Shown: positions 1 to 8,982 of the stretch, piece after piece | Numbering within the stretch: position 1 is the first letter of the stretch | Layout of the letters: the number at the start of each line of letters is the position of its first letter | Assembly (NCBI GenBank): GCA_030267965.1 | Contig: BRYA01000346.1 | Span: 20,754 to 74,850 of the forward strand | Source of the DNA: Triparma columacea | Lineage: Eukaryota; Sar; Bolidophyceae; Parmales; Triparmaceae | Direction: 5' to 3' | Length of the DNA stretch: 54,097 nt | The notes under the pieces: generated by a model | Seen by the model: only the letters and a program-made list of their open reading frames with translations | What the model was told of the DNA's origin: nothing | The model's database searches: none | Translations under genes and position numbers: made by a program

Positions 1-545
1 GCGCGAAAAGAGGGGGGGTATATATGGGTTAACCACCACGACGTGTCCTGTCTCTAACCTCCCGTCCCCAACCCCTCCCACCACCCCCGCAGGAGAAGGT
101 GGGGAGCCCAGAAAAGCCGATGTCCGACCTCGGTCAGCAGGCCTACAAGCCCTACTGGACTTCTACAATCGTTGACTACCTCGTTCAAAAGAGCGGTCGA
201 TCCGAGATTTCCATAATGGAGATCTCCAAGGACACCTCCATCATGGCCGAGGACATAATATTCTCCCTGAACCAGGTCGGGATCCTAAAGTTCATCCACG
301 GCGAGTACTTCGTATCCTGCGAGCCCTCCATCCTCTCCCACCTCTCCAAGAAGCACCCCACGAAGCCCCCCCACATCGACCCGTCCCAGCTGCACTGGAC
401 GCCGTATTTAACGGACGTTAGGAGGGACAAGTTCAGCATACACAACAAGAGGCCGACGTACGGGGACGGGGGGAACAGCAGGATTACAGTCACGGGGGAG
501 TTCGGGGGGGGGAGAGGGGGGGGCAGTGGGGCCATGGCTAGGTGA
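1..545 (+). CDS. MYST-family histone acetyltransferase, C-terminal exon (5' partial)
   Basis: Only the last exon is inside the window: the coding part is 93-545, and bases 1-92 are the end of an intron with a pyrimidine-rich tract and AG at 91-92. The 150 residues begin EKVGSPEKPMSDLG and contain AYKPYW. This is the strongly conserved end of the MYST acetyl-CoA-binding domain, followed by the winged-helix-like tail (IMEISKDTSIMAEDII, then GILKFIHGEYFV). MYST enzymes (Esa1/Tip60/MOZ group) acetylate histone lysines in the nucleus. The catalytic zinc-finger/GNAT part would lie upstream and is not visible. The protein ends with a Gly/Arg-rich tail after residue 125, unlike typical Esa1. It converges with the ankyrin gene, with 190 bp between stops. 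Family is quite sure; the subfamily cannot be told. Confidence 0.85.
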
Positions 546-735
546 TCAGTTACGTTTTTTCGAGAAAGGTTGGGGAAGCGAGGGGACAGAATGATTGAGA
601 TAGAGCTTTCTTTTTTCATGAATACTTTTGTTACAGTGCTATTATAATAAACGTGTAGAGCGCAGCCATTTTGCTTACTGGGTAACTGCTAGGGCGTCAG
701 CCTCAGCTTCAGTGTTCAGTTTTCACGCCTTAACC

Positions 736-2652
736 TTAGGTTTTTACGTCTTCGGTATTTACGTCTTTCCCCTCTTCTTTCTTCATCGTGGACGTTGTCG
801 TTGTAGTCGTTGTAGTCGTTGTAGTCGTGACTGCGTTCGCTGCCGTCGCCAAACTTTCCGTCACTCCCTCCATCGCCGCTTCCTTCCTGTTACCAAAAAA
901 TTCTTCCCTCACAGCCTCCGGGCTGATAGTTCCTCCGCTCAGCTGCTTCGCCACGTCCACAGGCAGAAGATTTCTCGGCTCCTCGAGCTCCCTGCTGCAA
1001 GGGGGCAGAAGGGCGAGGGCCGGGACGCTCTCCTCGCCGTCCTTCTCAATGTCCCTTGGGGCCCAGTACTTTTCGACCTTGCCCAGGAAGAACTGCTTCC
1101 ACTTGGGCCAGTTCTCCCTCTTGACGTACGCCAGGGGAGTCGCGCCCCTGCAGTCCGTGATGTTGAGAAGGCGAAGGTCCTTCTCAAGCAGAAGCTCCAC
1201 GAGCTCAAAGGTTGGTTCATTCGTCCAGCAAGCGTCGTGCAGGGGGGTCCTCCCAAAGTCGTCACAAGTTTGGATGTTGCAGCCCCTGTCAATGAGGTAC
1301 TTGACGAGCTCCGTGTTCCCCCTCCTGCAAGCCATATGGATGATGGACTCCCCAAACCTGTTGCATGGGTTGTAGCTCAGCCCGCACTCCATGATCTTCT
1401 TGCACTCCTCGAGGTTCTCGAGGTTGTCCGTCCTGCAGAGCTGGACCAGTTTCAGACCGTAACTCGCTTGCTGGACGTCCGTGGGTTTGGCGTAGTACGA
1501 GGTGTCAAGAGCGCAGAAGCTCTTCGTGCAGTAGCTTCTCTGTTTGAAGATGTCCATCAGCCAGTCATGGGGGGGGACGTCATTCCTCGTTGAGATCGGT
1601 GGGATGTTGTAGCCTCCGATGGTGCTCACGCTTTGGTTTTTGTAAAGGTCGGGGAGGGGTGCGGTAGCGGGGACAGCACCGCTACTACTGCTATCCTCAT
1701 CCGCCTTGGACGTCTCACCGGTGGCGACAGCAGCACTTGAGGGCTGGGTAACATGCAGGGCCGAGTTGTTACTAGCTGCTCCGGAAGCCAGCCCATCCAT
1801 ATCACCGTTTCCACTGGCGTTCTCTCCAGCCCCGCCCTCAACCACTCCAGCCGCTGGTTCGTTGTTGCCACCACCCTCGATACTTGACACCGTACTATTC
1901 CAGGTAGAAGACAGGGTCGTTGGTTTGTTCAACAGGTGCGTAGGTGGTAGGATTACGTCGGCGCAAACAAACTGGTCAAAGGTGAGGCCGTTACTTATTG
2001 AGATGGTATTGGAGGCAGGGACAGGATAGAGGTTTTGCACGTGGTTGGCGTTGACGTGGGGTTGATTCGCGTAAGAAGGGGGCATGGAGACGGAGGAAGA
2101 AAGTAAGTTGGCTCCAGAGGTCACGTAAATTGGTTGGAATGCTCTGTAACCTTCAACAGATACCTCACCAGGGACTCCCCCCAAGTGCGCAGGCATCGTG
2201 GCAGAAGACAACGCGCTGTCGTTATAACATGTGAGGGGAGCGGAGATTTGTCCCGGCAATGCGTAGCTGCCGCCCTTTGAAGAAGATGAAACACCTGAAG
2301 AACCTGTGATGACTCCGGTGGGCACAGAAGGCGCAGAATACACAGAATTTTCTGTCACTACCTCGTGTTTCCTAGGACGACCACGTTTTCGTTTCGGTGC
2401 GTTGGGATCCTTGCTCTTGGTGGGCCGCTTCTGCGCTACTGGTGCATATCTGGCTGCGCTCTCACCATCTGGTCCGACACCACCTGCCTGTAATGTCCTC
2501 TGCCTCCTCCCAGCGGTCCTCGCGCTCACCCTGCGCCCGCTGGACGTCGTCTCATCTTGTGAAATATTCGTCTCAACGACCTGATGCATCACAAAATCGT
2601 CTATTAAGGAAGTTGTCAACACCCCATTCTTCAATGCTGCATCGTCAGTCAT
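736..2652 (-). CDS. AT-hook and ankyrin-repeat protein
   Basis: Single-exon gene of 638 residues. The frame is open 11 codons further upstream, but the first ATG is at 2652. Residues about 80-96 are very basic and hold a canonical AT-hook core (KRKRGRPRKHE), which normally binds the minor groove of AT-rich DNA. Residues about 100-330 are low complexity (Ser/Gly/Asn). The C-terminal third has about three ankyrin repeats near residues 415-510 (ESIIHMACRRGNTELVKYL; GRTPLHDACW; GATPLAYV), preceded by a conserved-looking segment (VPPHDWLMDIFKQRSYCTK). The protein ends in a poly-Thr run and a Lys/Glu tail. A nuclear, chromatin-associated role is inferred from the AT-hook plus protein-interaction repeats; the precise target is unknown. 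Conserved region and frame make the gene itself certain. Confidence 0.85.
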   Translation of the reverse strand: MTDDAALKNGVLTTSLIDDFVMHQVVETNISQDETTSSGRRVSARTAGRRQRTLQAGGVGPDGESAARYAPVAQKRPTKSKDPNAPKRKRGRPRKHEVVTENSVYSAPSVPTGVITGSSGVSSSSKGGSYALPGQISAPLTCYNDSALSSATMPAHLGGVPGEVSVEGYRAFQPIYVTSGANLLSSSVSMPPSYANQPHVNANHVQNLYPVPASNTISISNGLTFDQFVCADVILPPTHLLNKPTTLSSTWNSTVSSIEGGGNNEPAAGVVEGGAGENASGNGDMDGLASGAASNNSALHVTQPSSAAVATGETSKADEDSSSSGAVPATAPLPDLYKNQSVSTIGGYNIPPISTRNDVPPHDWLMDIFKQRSYCTKSFCALDTSYYAKPTDVQQASYGLKLVQLCRTDNLENLEECKKIMECGLSYNPCNRFGESIIHMACRRGNTELVKYLIDRGCNIQTCDDFGRTPLHDACWTNEPTFELVELLLEKDLRLLNITDCRGATPLAYVKRENWPKWKQFFLGKVEKYWAPRDIEKDGEESVPALALLPPCSRELEEPRNLLPVDVAKQLSGGTISPEAVREEFFGNRKEAAMEGVTESLATAANAVTTTTTTTTTTTTSTMKKEEGKDVNTEDVKT

Positions 2653-3112
2653 GGCAAATCCTATCCTTATTCTCCTATTTAACACCTAGAAGCCTGTTCT
2701 AGTGATAATTTGGTTTGTTGAGGCTTGTAGTTGGGCGATTGGGGAATGCTACTACGTGAAGATGAACAACAGAGAAGAAATGCAAATCAAATTGGAAGAA
2801 CCTCGGTCAGAGAGAAGGGCTGATGTGAAGGAAATTTGGAAAGGGGTGCTTGAGGGGGCGCTATATGGATTAAGTAGGCGAGGTGGTGCTCCAGAAGTGC
2901 GATGAAATGTCTTATTTCGAGTATAAACGAGATTCAATATCTGAAACTCTGATAAAATTGTAGTATGAAGGAAGGTGTACCACCTCAGAGGTTGAGGTTT
3001 GGGTCTGTGAAATAGGGGAGTGAAGTTGGCGTGACCAAATGAAAAAAAAATAACGGGGAGGGTTCGGGGTAAAACAATACTTGCGCAGGAACACGGTACT
3101 TATCTTTTCACC
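2653..3112. other. Intergenic region between two minus-strand genes
   Basis: This 460-bp stretch separates the 3' end of the glycosyltransferase gene from the start of the ankyrin gene. Both genes are on the minus strand, so it must hold the glycosyltransferase terminator and the ankyrin-gene promoter. Short open frames exist (for example around 2702-2905) but have no recognisable protein character. No clear motif seen. Confidence 0.5.
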
Positions 3113-4882
3113 TCACGTCATGTAGGAAATGGCGTCCCATTGAATTCCTTCAAAGCCTTCCCACATGGAGCTCAAGAACTTCCTCTCGTTCTGCCTATAG
3201 CTACCTGCCATGTAGTGAACGACCTTTACTTTTTCCTTGCAAAGGAACATGTTCTCCTTAGGCTCGGTGGCTTTCTCGCAAACTTCCCACTCTCGCTCAC
3301 ACAGACGGTTCACGTTTATGAAGGCGTGGTACTGCCAATTCCAACTGCAGCCAAAGTTGCCAGCAAGTTCTGGGGAGAGGGTGAAGATTGCGTTGAATAT
3401 ATCTTGATCGTTCAAGTTTGGCTCCCAGTCCTCTTCGTGATGGCTCGATCTGCGAAGTTCGATGAATTCGTGAAGCTTGGCCTTCCAGAGAGCCTCCCAG
3501 CCAACTTCCAGCATCCTCTTCTTGTCGAATGCCATGATACCCCCGATGTACCCGTTTCCGTGCCAACCCTCCTCCTTCTTGTTGCTCTCCGCGTTGCTGC
3601 TCATTAGCTCGTAACCGACTGTCCCACTCCCCGACCTTCCTTTATACCAAGGCATGTACATCTCTGGCGCAGCGATGGCGGCCCCTGACCTCTCCACTAT
3701 CTCGTCGAACTCGCCAAACAGCGAGCTGACATCATGGAGAAACAATTGATCTGTCTCTATTGCTATGAAACGCTCCGCTTCAATATGCTTGGAGAGGGCC
3801 AACCTGCAATAACCTGCCTTACCGCTGTAGTGCGCGCTCTGCCTGAAGTTGAACTCGTCCAGGATCCCTTGTACTTCTCTCTCGCAGACTTTGTGGAAGT
3901 CGTAGTATCGTACGCACACATTAGGGAGCGAGGGGAGAACACGACGAAAGTGAGAAAAGCCCCCCTCGTCTACCACTAAGTGCAAATTGATTGCAGGCGC
4001 AGTCTCTAAGTCGCTGCTGCGTCCCCAGTTCATGAAAAGTGACTTGAGCATCACTTCGGCCTCCTCGTAGCGCTCGCGGGAGCGGCAGGATATTACTACA
4101 GGATTAATGGCGTTCTGTTGCACCAAGTTGCACTGATTGTGATGAGATTCAATGATGGAACCCTTCCCGACGTCGCCGGAGAGCTCCACCCAGAAACCTG
4201 CTTTGTGTGTAGTCCATTCCCCTTCTCTCTTTCTGTCCTCTCCGTCGACTAGAATTGCCTGCACCTCATTCCACCCCTCCGTCACCCTCACAGCGGCCCA
4301 CTTGTCCCTGCTATCAACGCAACTATACTCTCCATCTCCAAGAGAAGTGTTTCCCAAGCAAACCCTCCCGCCCTTGATGATGCCATCAAACGCCTGTGTC
4401 CTGAAACTCACCTCCACCTTTTGCCCCTCCCCGACAGTGATTGTCTCCCGCCCCCTCGGCCACGTAATTTGAACCTTCTCCTCCTCGCGCTCCAATTGCA
4501 CGCGAAAGCCCTTCCGCTCCTCTGCGACAACCCTGGTTCGTGCGCCAGCATCTTCGGCGCTGGTCTTGAGAATCTCATGAAGGGTCACCCTAACAGTGTA
4601 ATCACCACTCTCCAAACCTCTCAGCGCCCAACTTTCAAGTTTATCCTTGCAGAAGCTCTGTTCACCAAGGCCCCAAGAGACGTCAACACATATTACCAAC
4701 GTATCAGCCGAAAGCTCCACTTCTTGGGGCAAATCTATTGTGAGAGGCACGGTGGGAAGGTTGTAAATTGATGCTTCGACGGGAGATCGAACCGTGATCA
4801 AGTCCGCTCCAGATAGTCCCAGTATTATGGCGACGCATAGCGAATGAAAAAGAGCAGAACCCTGCAGGGCAAATCCACACAT
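3113..4882 (-). CDS. LARGE-like GT8-family glycosyltransferase, type II membrane protein
   Basis: About 589 residues if the ATG at 4882 is used. In-frame ATGs at 4954/4957 would add a basic stretch. The 4882 start puts a hydrophobic signal-anchor (SLCVAIILGLSGADL) near the N-terminus, as expected for a Golgi/ER lumenal transferase. The catalytic domain fills roughly the last 320 residues: LHLVVDEGG, then HYSGKAGYCRLALSKHI, then FIAIETDQLFLHDVSSLF. ETD stands where GT8 enzymes carry the metal-binding DxD, so the first Asp is replaced by Glu. Downstream are GNGYIGGIMAFDKKR, NDQDIFNAIF and VVHYMAGS, matching the order in LARGE/glucuronyl-xylosyl-type GT8 proteins. The first 250 residues form a separate beta-rich stalk of unknown function. 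Acceptor and sugar donor cannot be inferred. Confidence 0.75.
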   Translation of the reverse strand: MCGFALQGSALFHSLCVAIILGLSGADLITVRSPVEASIYNLPTVPLTIDLPQEVELSADTLVICVDVSWGLGEQSFCKDKLESWALRGLESGDYTVRVTLHEILKTSAEDAGARTRVVAEERKGFRVQLEREEEKVQITWPRGRETITVGEGQKVEVSFRTQAFDGIIKGGRVCLGNTSLGDGEYSCVDSRDKWAAVRVTEGWNEVQAILVDGEDRKREGEWTTHKAGFWVELSGDVGKGSIIESHHNQCNLVQQNAINPVVISCRSRERYEEAEVMLKSLFMNWGRSSDLETAPAINLHLVVDEGGFSHFRRVLPSLPNVCVRYYDFHKVCEREVQGILDEFNFRQSAHYSGKAGYCRLALSKHIEAERFIAIETDQLFLHDVSSLFGEFDEIVERSGAAIAAPEMYMPWYKGRSGSGTVGYELMSSNAESNKKEEGWHGNGYIGGIMAFDKKRMLEVGWEALWKAKLHEFIELRRSSHHEEDWEPNLNDQDIFNAIFTLSPELAGNFGCSWNWQYHAFINVNRLCEREWEVCEKATEPKENMFLCKEKVKVVHYMAGSYRQNERKFLSSMWEGFEGIQWDAISYMT

Positions 4883-4955
4883 AATATCAGAAAAGTTAAT
4901 GAGCCGCAGGCAGGAAGCATTTTTCGACCGTTTGGAGCAGAGATTTTGTCTCATC

Positions 4956-7900
4956 ATGAACGACGTTCAAGAAACTCTCCTGGTCCTTGAGAATGCTTTC
5001 GGTACGCTGGTTGACACATCCGTTCTTGCGAACGAGGCCGTTCCCAAAATTCCAGCCAACCTTCTCGAGCGGCCCACCTTTGCAACCATCCACATGATTG
5101 TCCTAGCCCTGACTGAGGGCAGTCCTGCCCGTGGGCTATTGACTGCTGATGAGCAGAAGAGAGAACGGACTTTCAAGAAGCAAGAAAAACTGAGGTAAGA
5201 CGGAGAAAGGATAATGTTGTTGTTGCTCTCCTCTGCATGAAGTTAAATTTGGGACGAGGAAAGCGTCACTGACACCCGGATTCCCGCCGCCTCCGCACTT
5301 AAGGTATCTAATTAAGCTCTTTGAGCTTATTTCTCTCGTCACATCCGAGCGCTGTGATATATTCTGTGTCCCTGCCAAGGTGATTGCAGGTCAGCAGGTT
5401 CCCTCGACACTCTATTTCCTACGTTCGCTCGCCAGGCTGATACGACAGTCGCCAACAAAGGTTGAAGAGGCAGTTGAGTCGGTCCTGCGCGAGGGAGAGG
5501 TAAAAATATATCAGAGGGCAGTGAGAGTGAGAGGTGAGAGATATGAAATGGGAGCAGTTATCTTATCCGAAGTGTCCGAGAGAAGGAATTCCCTGAGCCC
5601 AACGCCAACGAAGCAGTCTTCTTTCTCGTTGCACGTGAAATCAAGGGAGTCGGAGTTTTCAAGGGAGAATTGGAGAGCTTTGACGAGACGATGAGGACAA
5701 TTACAAGTTTTGAACCCTCGAGCTCCTCGTTCCACTTGCCACTGGTAGCCCATTTTCACCCCTTTCGCTCCCTTGGCTTGCCGCAGGTACAGTGACTAAG
5801 ATGCAGGCCATTATGCGAGGGAGGATGGAGAGAAAGACAATGATGGCCAAGGCAGCAAAGACACCACCGGTCTTAAGCACCGCGACGACTCCTGCAACCG
5901 AAAGTAGACCAAGAACAGAGGGACAAGAGAGCAGCAGTGGCGGAGAAGAGCACATGGTCATGGCGACACTGAGGGGTCCTAGAATCTTGGTTGCCAAGAA
6001 CGCGGACGCGACCATGGAAATGGCCCCCATGGAAGAGAGTGTTGACTTCGAAGACAGCGTGGAGAGCGTAATAGGGAGCAGTGTGGATTTGCACGTAGCG
6101 ACGACCATCGTCGCCGTTCCCGACCCGTTTTTTGTCGCTAGCACACCTATCGCAAGCACACCTATCGCAAGCGCACCTATCGCCAGCACACCAAAAGCCA
6201 GCACACCCAAAGCCAAACCCTACAAGACTCCCCCAAAACCCATCGTTCCCATTTCTCCAGACACACCTGAGGAAGAATGTCCGAGCCCCATACCCGTGGC
6301 CAGGAGAAGAACGTCAGCCAAGGCCATTGAGATAGCAACTTCTGCTGCCTCCCACCCTTCTGTTGGTGCTACGCCAAAGACCCAGGAAGAAATGGACTTT
6401 GACAAACAAATGTTGGAAGCGCATCGAGTGTTGGAAGGAGAAATGGAGAAGCTCAAGGGCGCCATGGAGAAAGAGCGAGAGAGGCAGAGGGAACGGGTGA
6501 GAGAGAGGATGAGGGAGAAACAGAGAGAGAGCAGAGAGGAGGATGCAAGCGCGGGTAAAAAAGAAGTAGGACCAGTCGTTTTCTATCCCACCAAGCAAGT
6601 GGCGAGTAAGCCCAAGGCAGAAGTTAGAGACCAAAACGATGGGAGGGAGCAAAGAGCTATGCGCGAAAAGATCGAGGTAAAATCCAGTCAAATTGCAAAG
6701 AAGGAGGAGAGGAGGGGAAAGAAACCACTTCTCCCCTCCTTCTCAAAACCTCAGCATGCCCCTGTGCTGACAACAAAGGACAATAATATTAAAGGTGGTG
6801 GAAAGAAGAAGGAATCAATGGCTATCAATGAGATGCCATCGAACAGTACCGGCACCAGCACAAACACCAACTCCGGCACCACCATCACCGCAAGCAGTAA
6901 CGCAGAAATAAAGAAGGTGAAGAGGGACATGATCAACGCCAAAATAAAGTATACGCAGAGCCTTAAAAAGGTACTCGCGAAGGAGCAAAATTTGTCCAAG
7001 AAAGAGGGGGAACTCAAAAAGAAGGAAGAGCGAGTTACAAAACTTGCCGACAATCTAAGGAGACAAAGAGTGACACTGAAGAAGGAAATCTTGAAGGCAA
7101 AGAAGCCAAGCGAGTTAGTGAAGCAAATCGCCGAGCTCACGCCTGTCAAGCCGCCCTTGACAAAGGTATCGAAATCAAGCCCCACGACGAAGTCGAGTCC
7201 CAGCCCTAAAGCAAGTCCCAATCGGTTCAATGGCAGCAACGTCATGAAAGCGCCAAGGTTATCAATGACGGAGAGGGGGGCTGCCAAGATGGACAAACTT
7301 ATGTCCGTGTATGCTGGAACAGTAGGAAGTGTTGTTGGTGACAACTACCAGAGTCGAGATCTTTTCTCAGAACAGCCTCCCACTGCTTCGCACGAGGGAG
7401 ACGAAGATATGAGAGCTTACCGTGATAAATTTCTTTCCGGGAAGGCCTTCGGTAACAACATGGGACTGATGGGCTTGATGGAGGACAAGGAAGAAGAAGA
7501 GGAGTCAAAAGGTCGTCTCAGAGGTCCGCCAACCAAAACTTCCCAGCCCTTGAGCGTGTCCTCGCCTTCTCCCAAGTTTTCGGCTTACAAGGCCCCTAAT
7601 CCTCTTCTCCAGCCCCCCCCATCGACAATTGGGACCGGACCACTGAGTCTTGGTAGCGCTTTCGGAATGAATGAACCTGATGGGGGGATGGTGAAGATCT
7701 GGACGGATGAATACAACAAGGAAATGAAGAGAAGGATGGAAGAGGCGACTGGTCAGGGGGTAGGCCTGGACGGTGTGAGGAGCCTTAGCATGGTCAAAGC
7801 GGGAACAGACGGTCCAGTAAGGAGCTCTAGTGCGAGGATCAACGATTCAAAGAGTGGTACAGCGGCAGCGGACAACCAGGCTGAAAATATGAAGGAAGAC

Positions 7901-8776
7901 TCTGAGTCCAGTAGAGAGAGCAGGAGTGCGCCTGATGAGAGAAGGAGCATGCACACTAGCCTCGACCTGCTTATAGGCAAGACAGAAAGTGTCGCTTCGA
8001 GGAAAGGAAAGGAGAGCATCAAGAGGGGGGGGGGGGGGAAGAAGAAAAGGAACGAGCAAAAAGGCAAAGCCAAGGTCAAGAGCGGCAACGGTAACGTTGG
8101 GGGGATTGTAAAACGAGAGTCTCGTATGATTCGTGGCAGAAGTAAAAAGAGAACCCCTACGAAAACGCTCGGTAGAATACCACTTGGATACATCAAAAAA
8201 ACTTCAACGTCGCCAAACAGGAGGGAACCCTCGGTGTCGCAGGAAGATGTCGATAAAGCAAAGGGTAACCTCAACCATATCCTTGCTAGGAAGAGGATGC
8301 CACTGACAGACGTCATAAAGTCATCGTCTGGAAATTTCATTCAGAGGAACAAACTGAAACAAGAGCTAGAAGAGATCATGGGGGACTATGGCTTCGGTCA
8401 CAGCGTCGAGGGCATCATGGAGGTTGCGAAGAAGTGCGTGTCCGCTGATTACGCAGGATCAGTGGACTTGAAGTCGCTTGAGCGTTCCTGCAGGGCTGCG
8501 GAGAAGGGAGGGAAGAACTTGAGCAAGGGTGTTGCTGGGGGGATCTCCACGAAAGGGAAAGCGAAGCAGGTATACGACGGGTTCAGATTCTCGTTTGAAG
8601 GGTCGACCGAAAAGGAGAATGTTGTTTCCGATCACTTCGATTCCCCGCGGATGGACGTTGCCACCGAGGAGGGTAAAGGGAGGCAAGTCGACGGCACGAA
8701 GTTTCCTTGGCTTGCTAGCTTTGACCAGCGCATGTCAGAGGCGATCAAACAAGCTGGGGATGGCTACATGGACTGA
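4956..8776 (+). CDS. MIP-T3/IFT54-type N-terminal domain protein with long basic, coiled-coil tail
   Basis: Three exons fit in phase: 4956-5194, 5304-5533 and 5787-8776 (1152 residues). An upstream in-frame ATG lies at 4899. Residues 1-150 resemble the calponin-homology-like head of TRAF3IP1/IFT54: LLERPTFATIHMIV, a GLLTADE stretch, then the signature CVPAKVIAGQQVP and VEEAVESVLREGE. That head binds tubulin and intraflagellar-transport partners. The rest does not resemble the IFT54 C-terminus. It starts with an IQ-like motif (MQAIMRGRMERK), then A-S-T-P repeats, Arg/Glu-rich helices, a coiled coil at about residues 525-600 and a basic Ser-rich tail. It may be a divergent IFT54 or another microtubule protein with the same head. 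The domain call is moderate; the exon 2-3 join rests on a GTGAGA donor and phase agreement. A 14-G coding homopolymer (8025-8038) is a frameshift risk. Confidence 0.65.
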
Positions 8777-8982
8777 ACGAACATGAAATTAAAGATTAGG
8801 ATCCAATGTGATTTAATGGAAAATGGAAACTTATTCCCTCTTTTTTCATATCCCGCCCCCCCGTTCCCAATCCCACTTCCCATATCTCTCCCCTTTATTA
8901 AATTTGTTGCGCAACTTAATGTTCGTCAATCTTGGTGTTGATGTTGATGTTATTTTTTGTCTACCCTTCCGTTTTGCTGATT

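Noticed and set aside
628..1593. 321-codon open frame on the + strand
   Set aside because: Complete antisense overlap with the ankyrin region of the minus-strand gene; its composition is a shadow of that frame and it has no domain.
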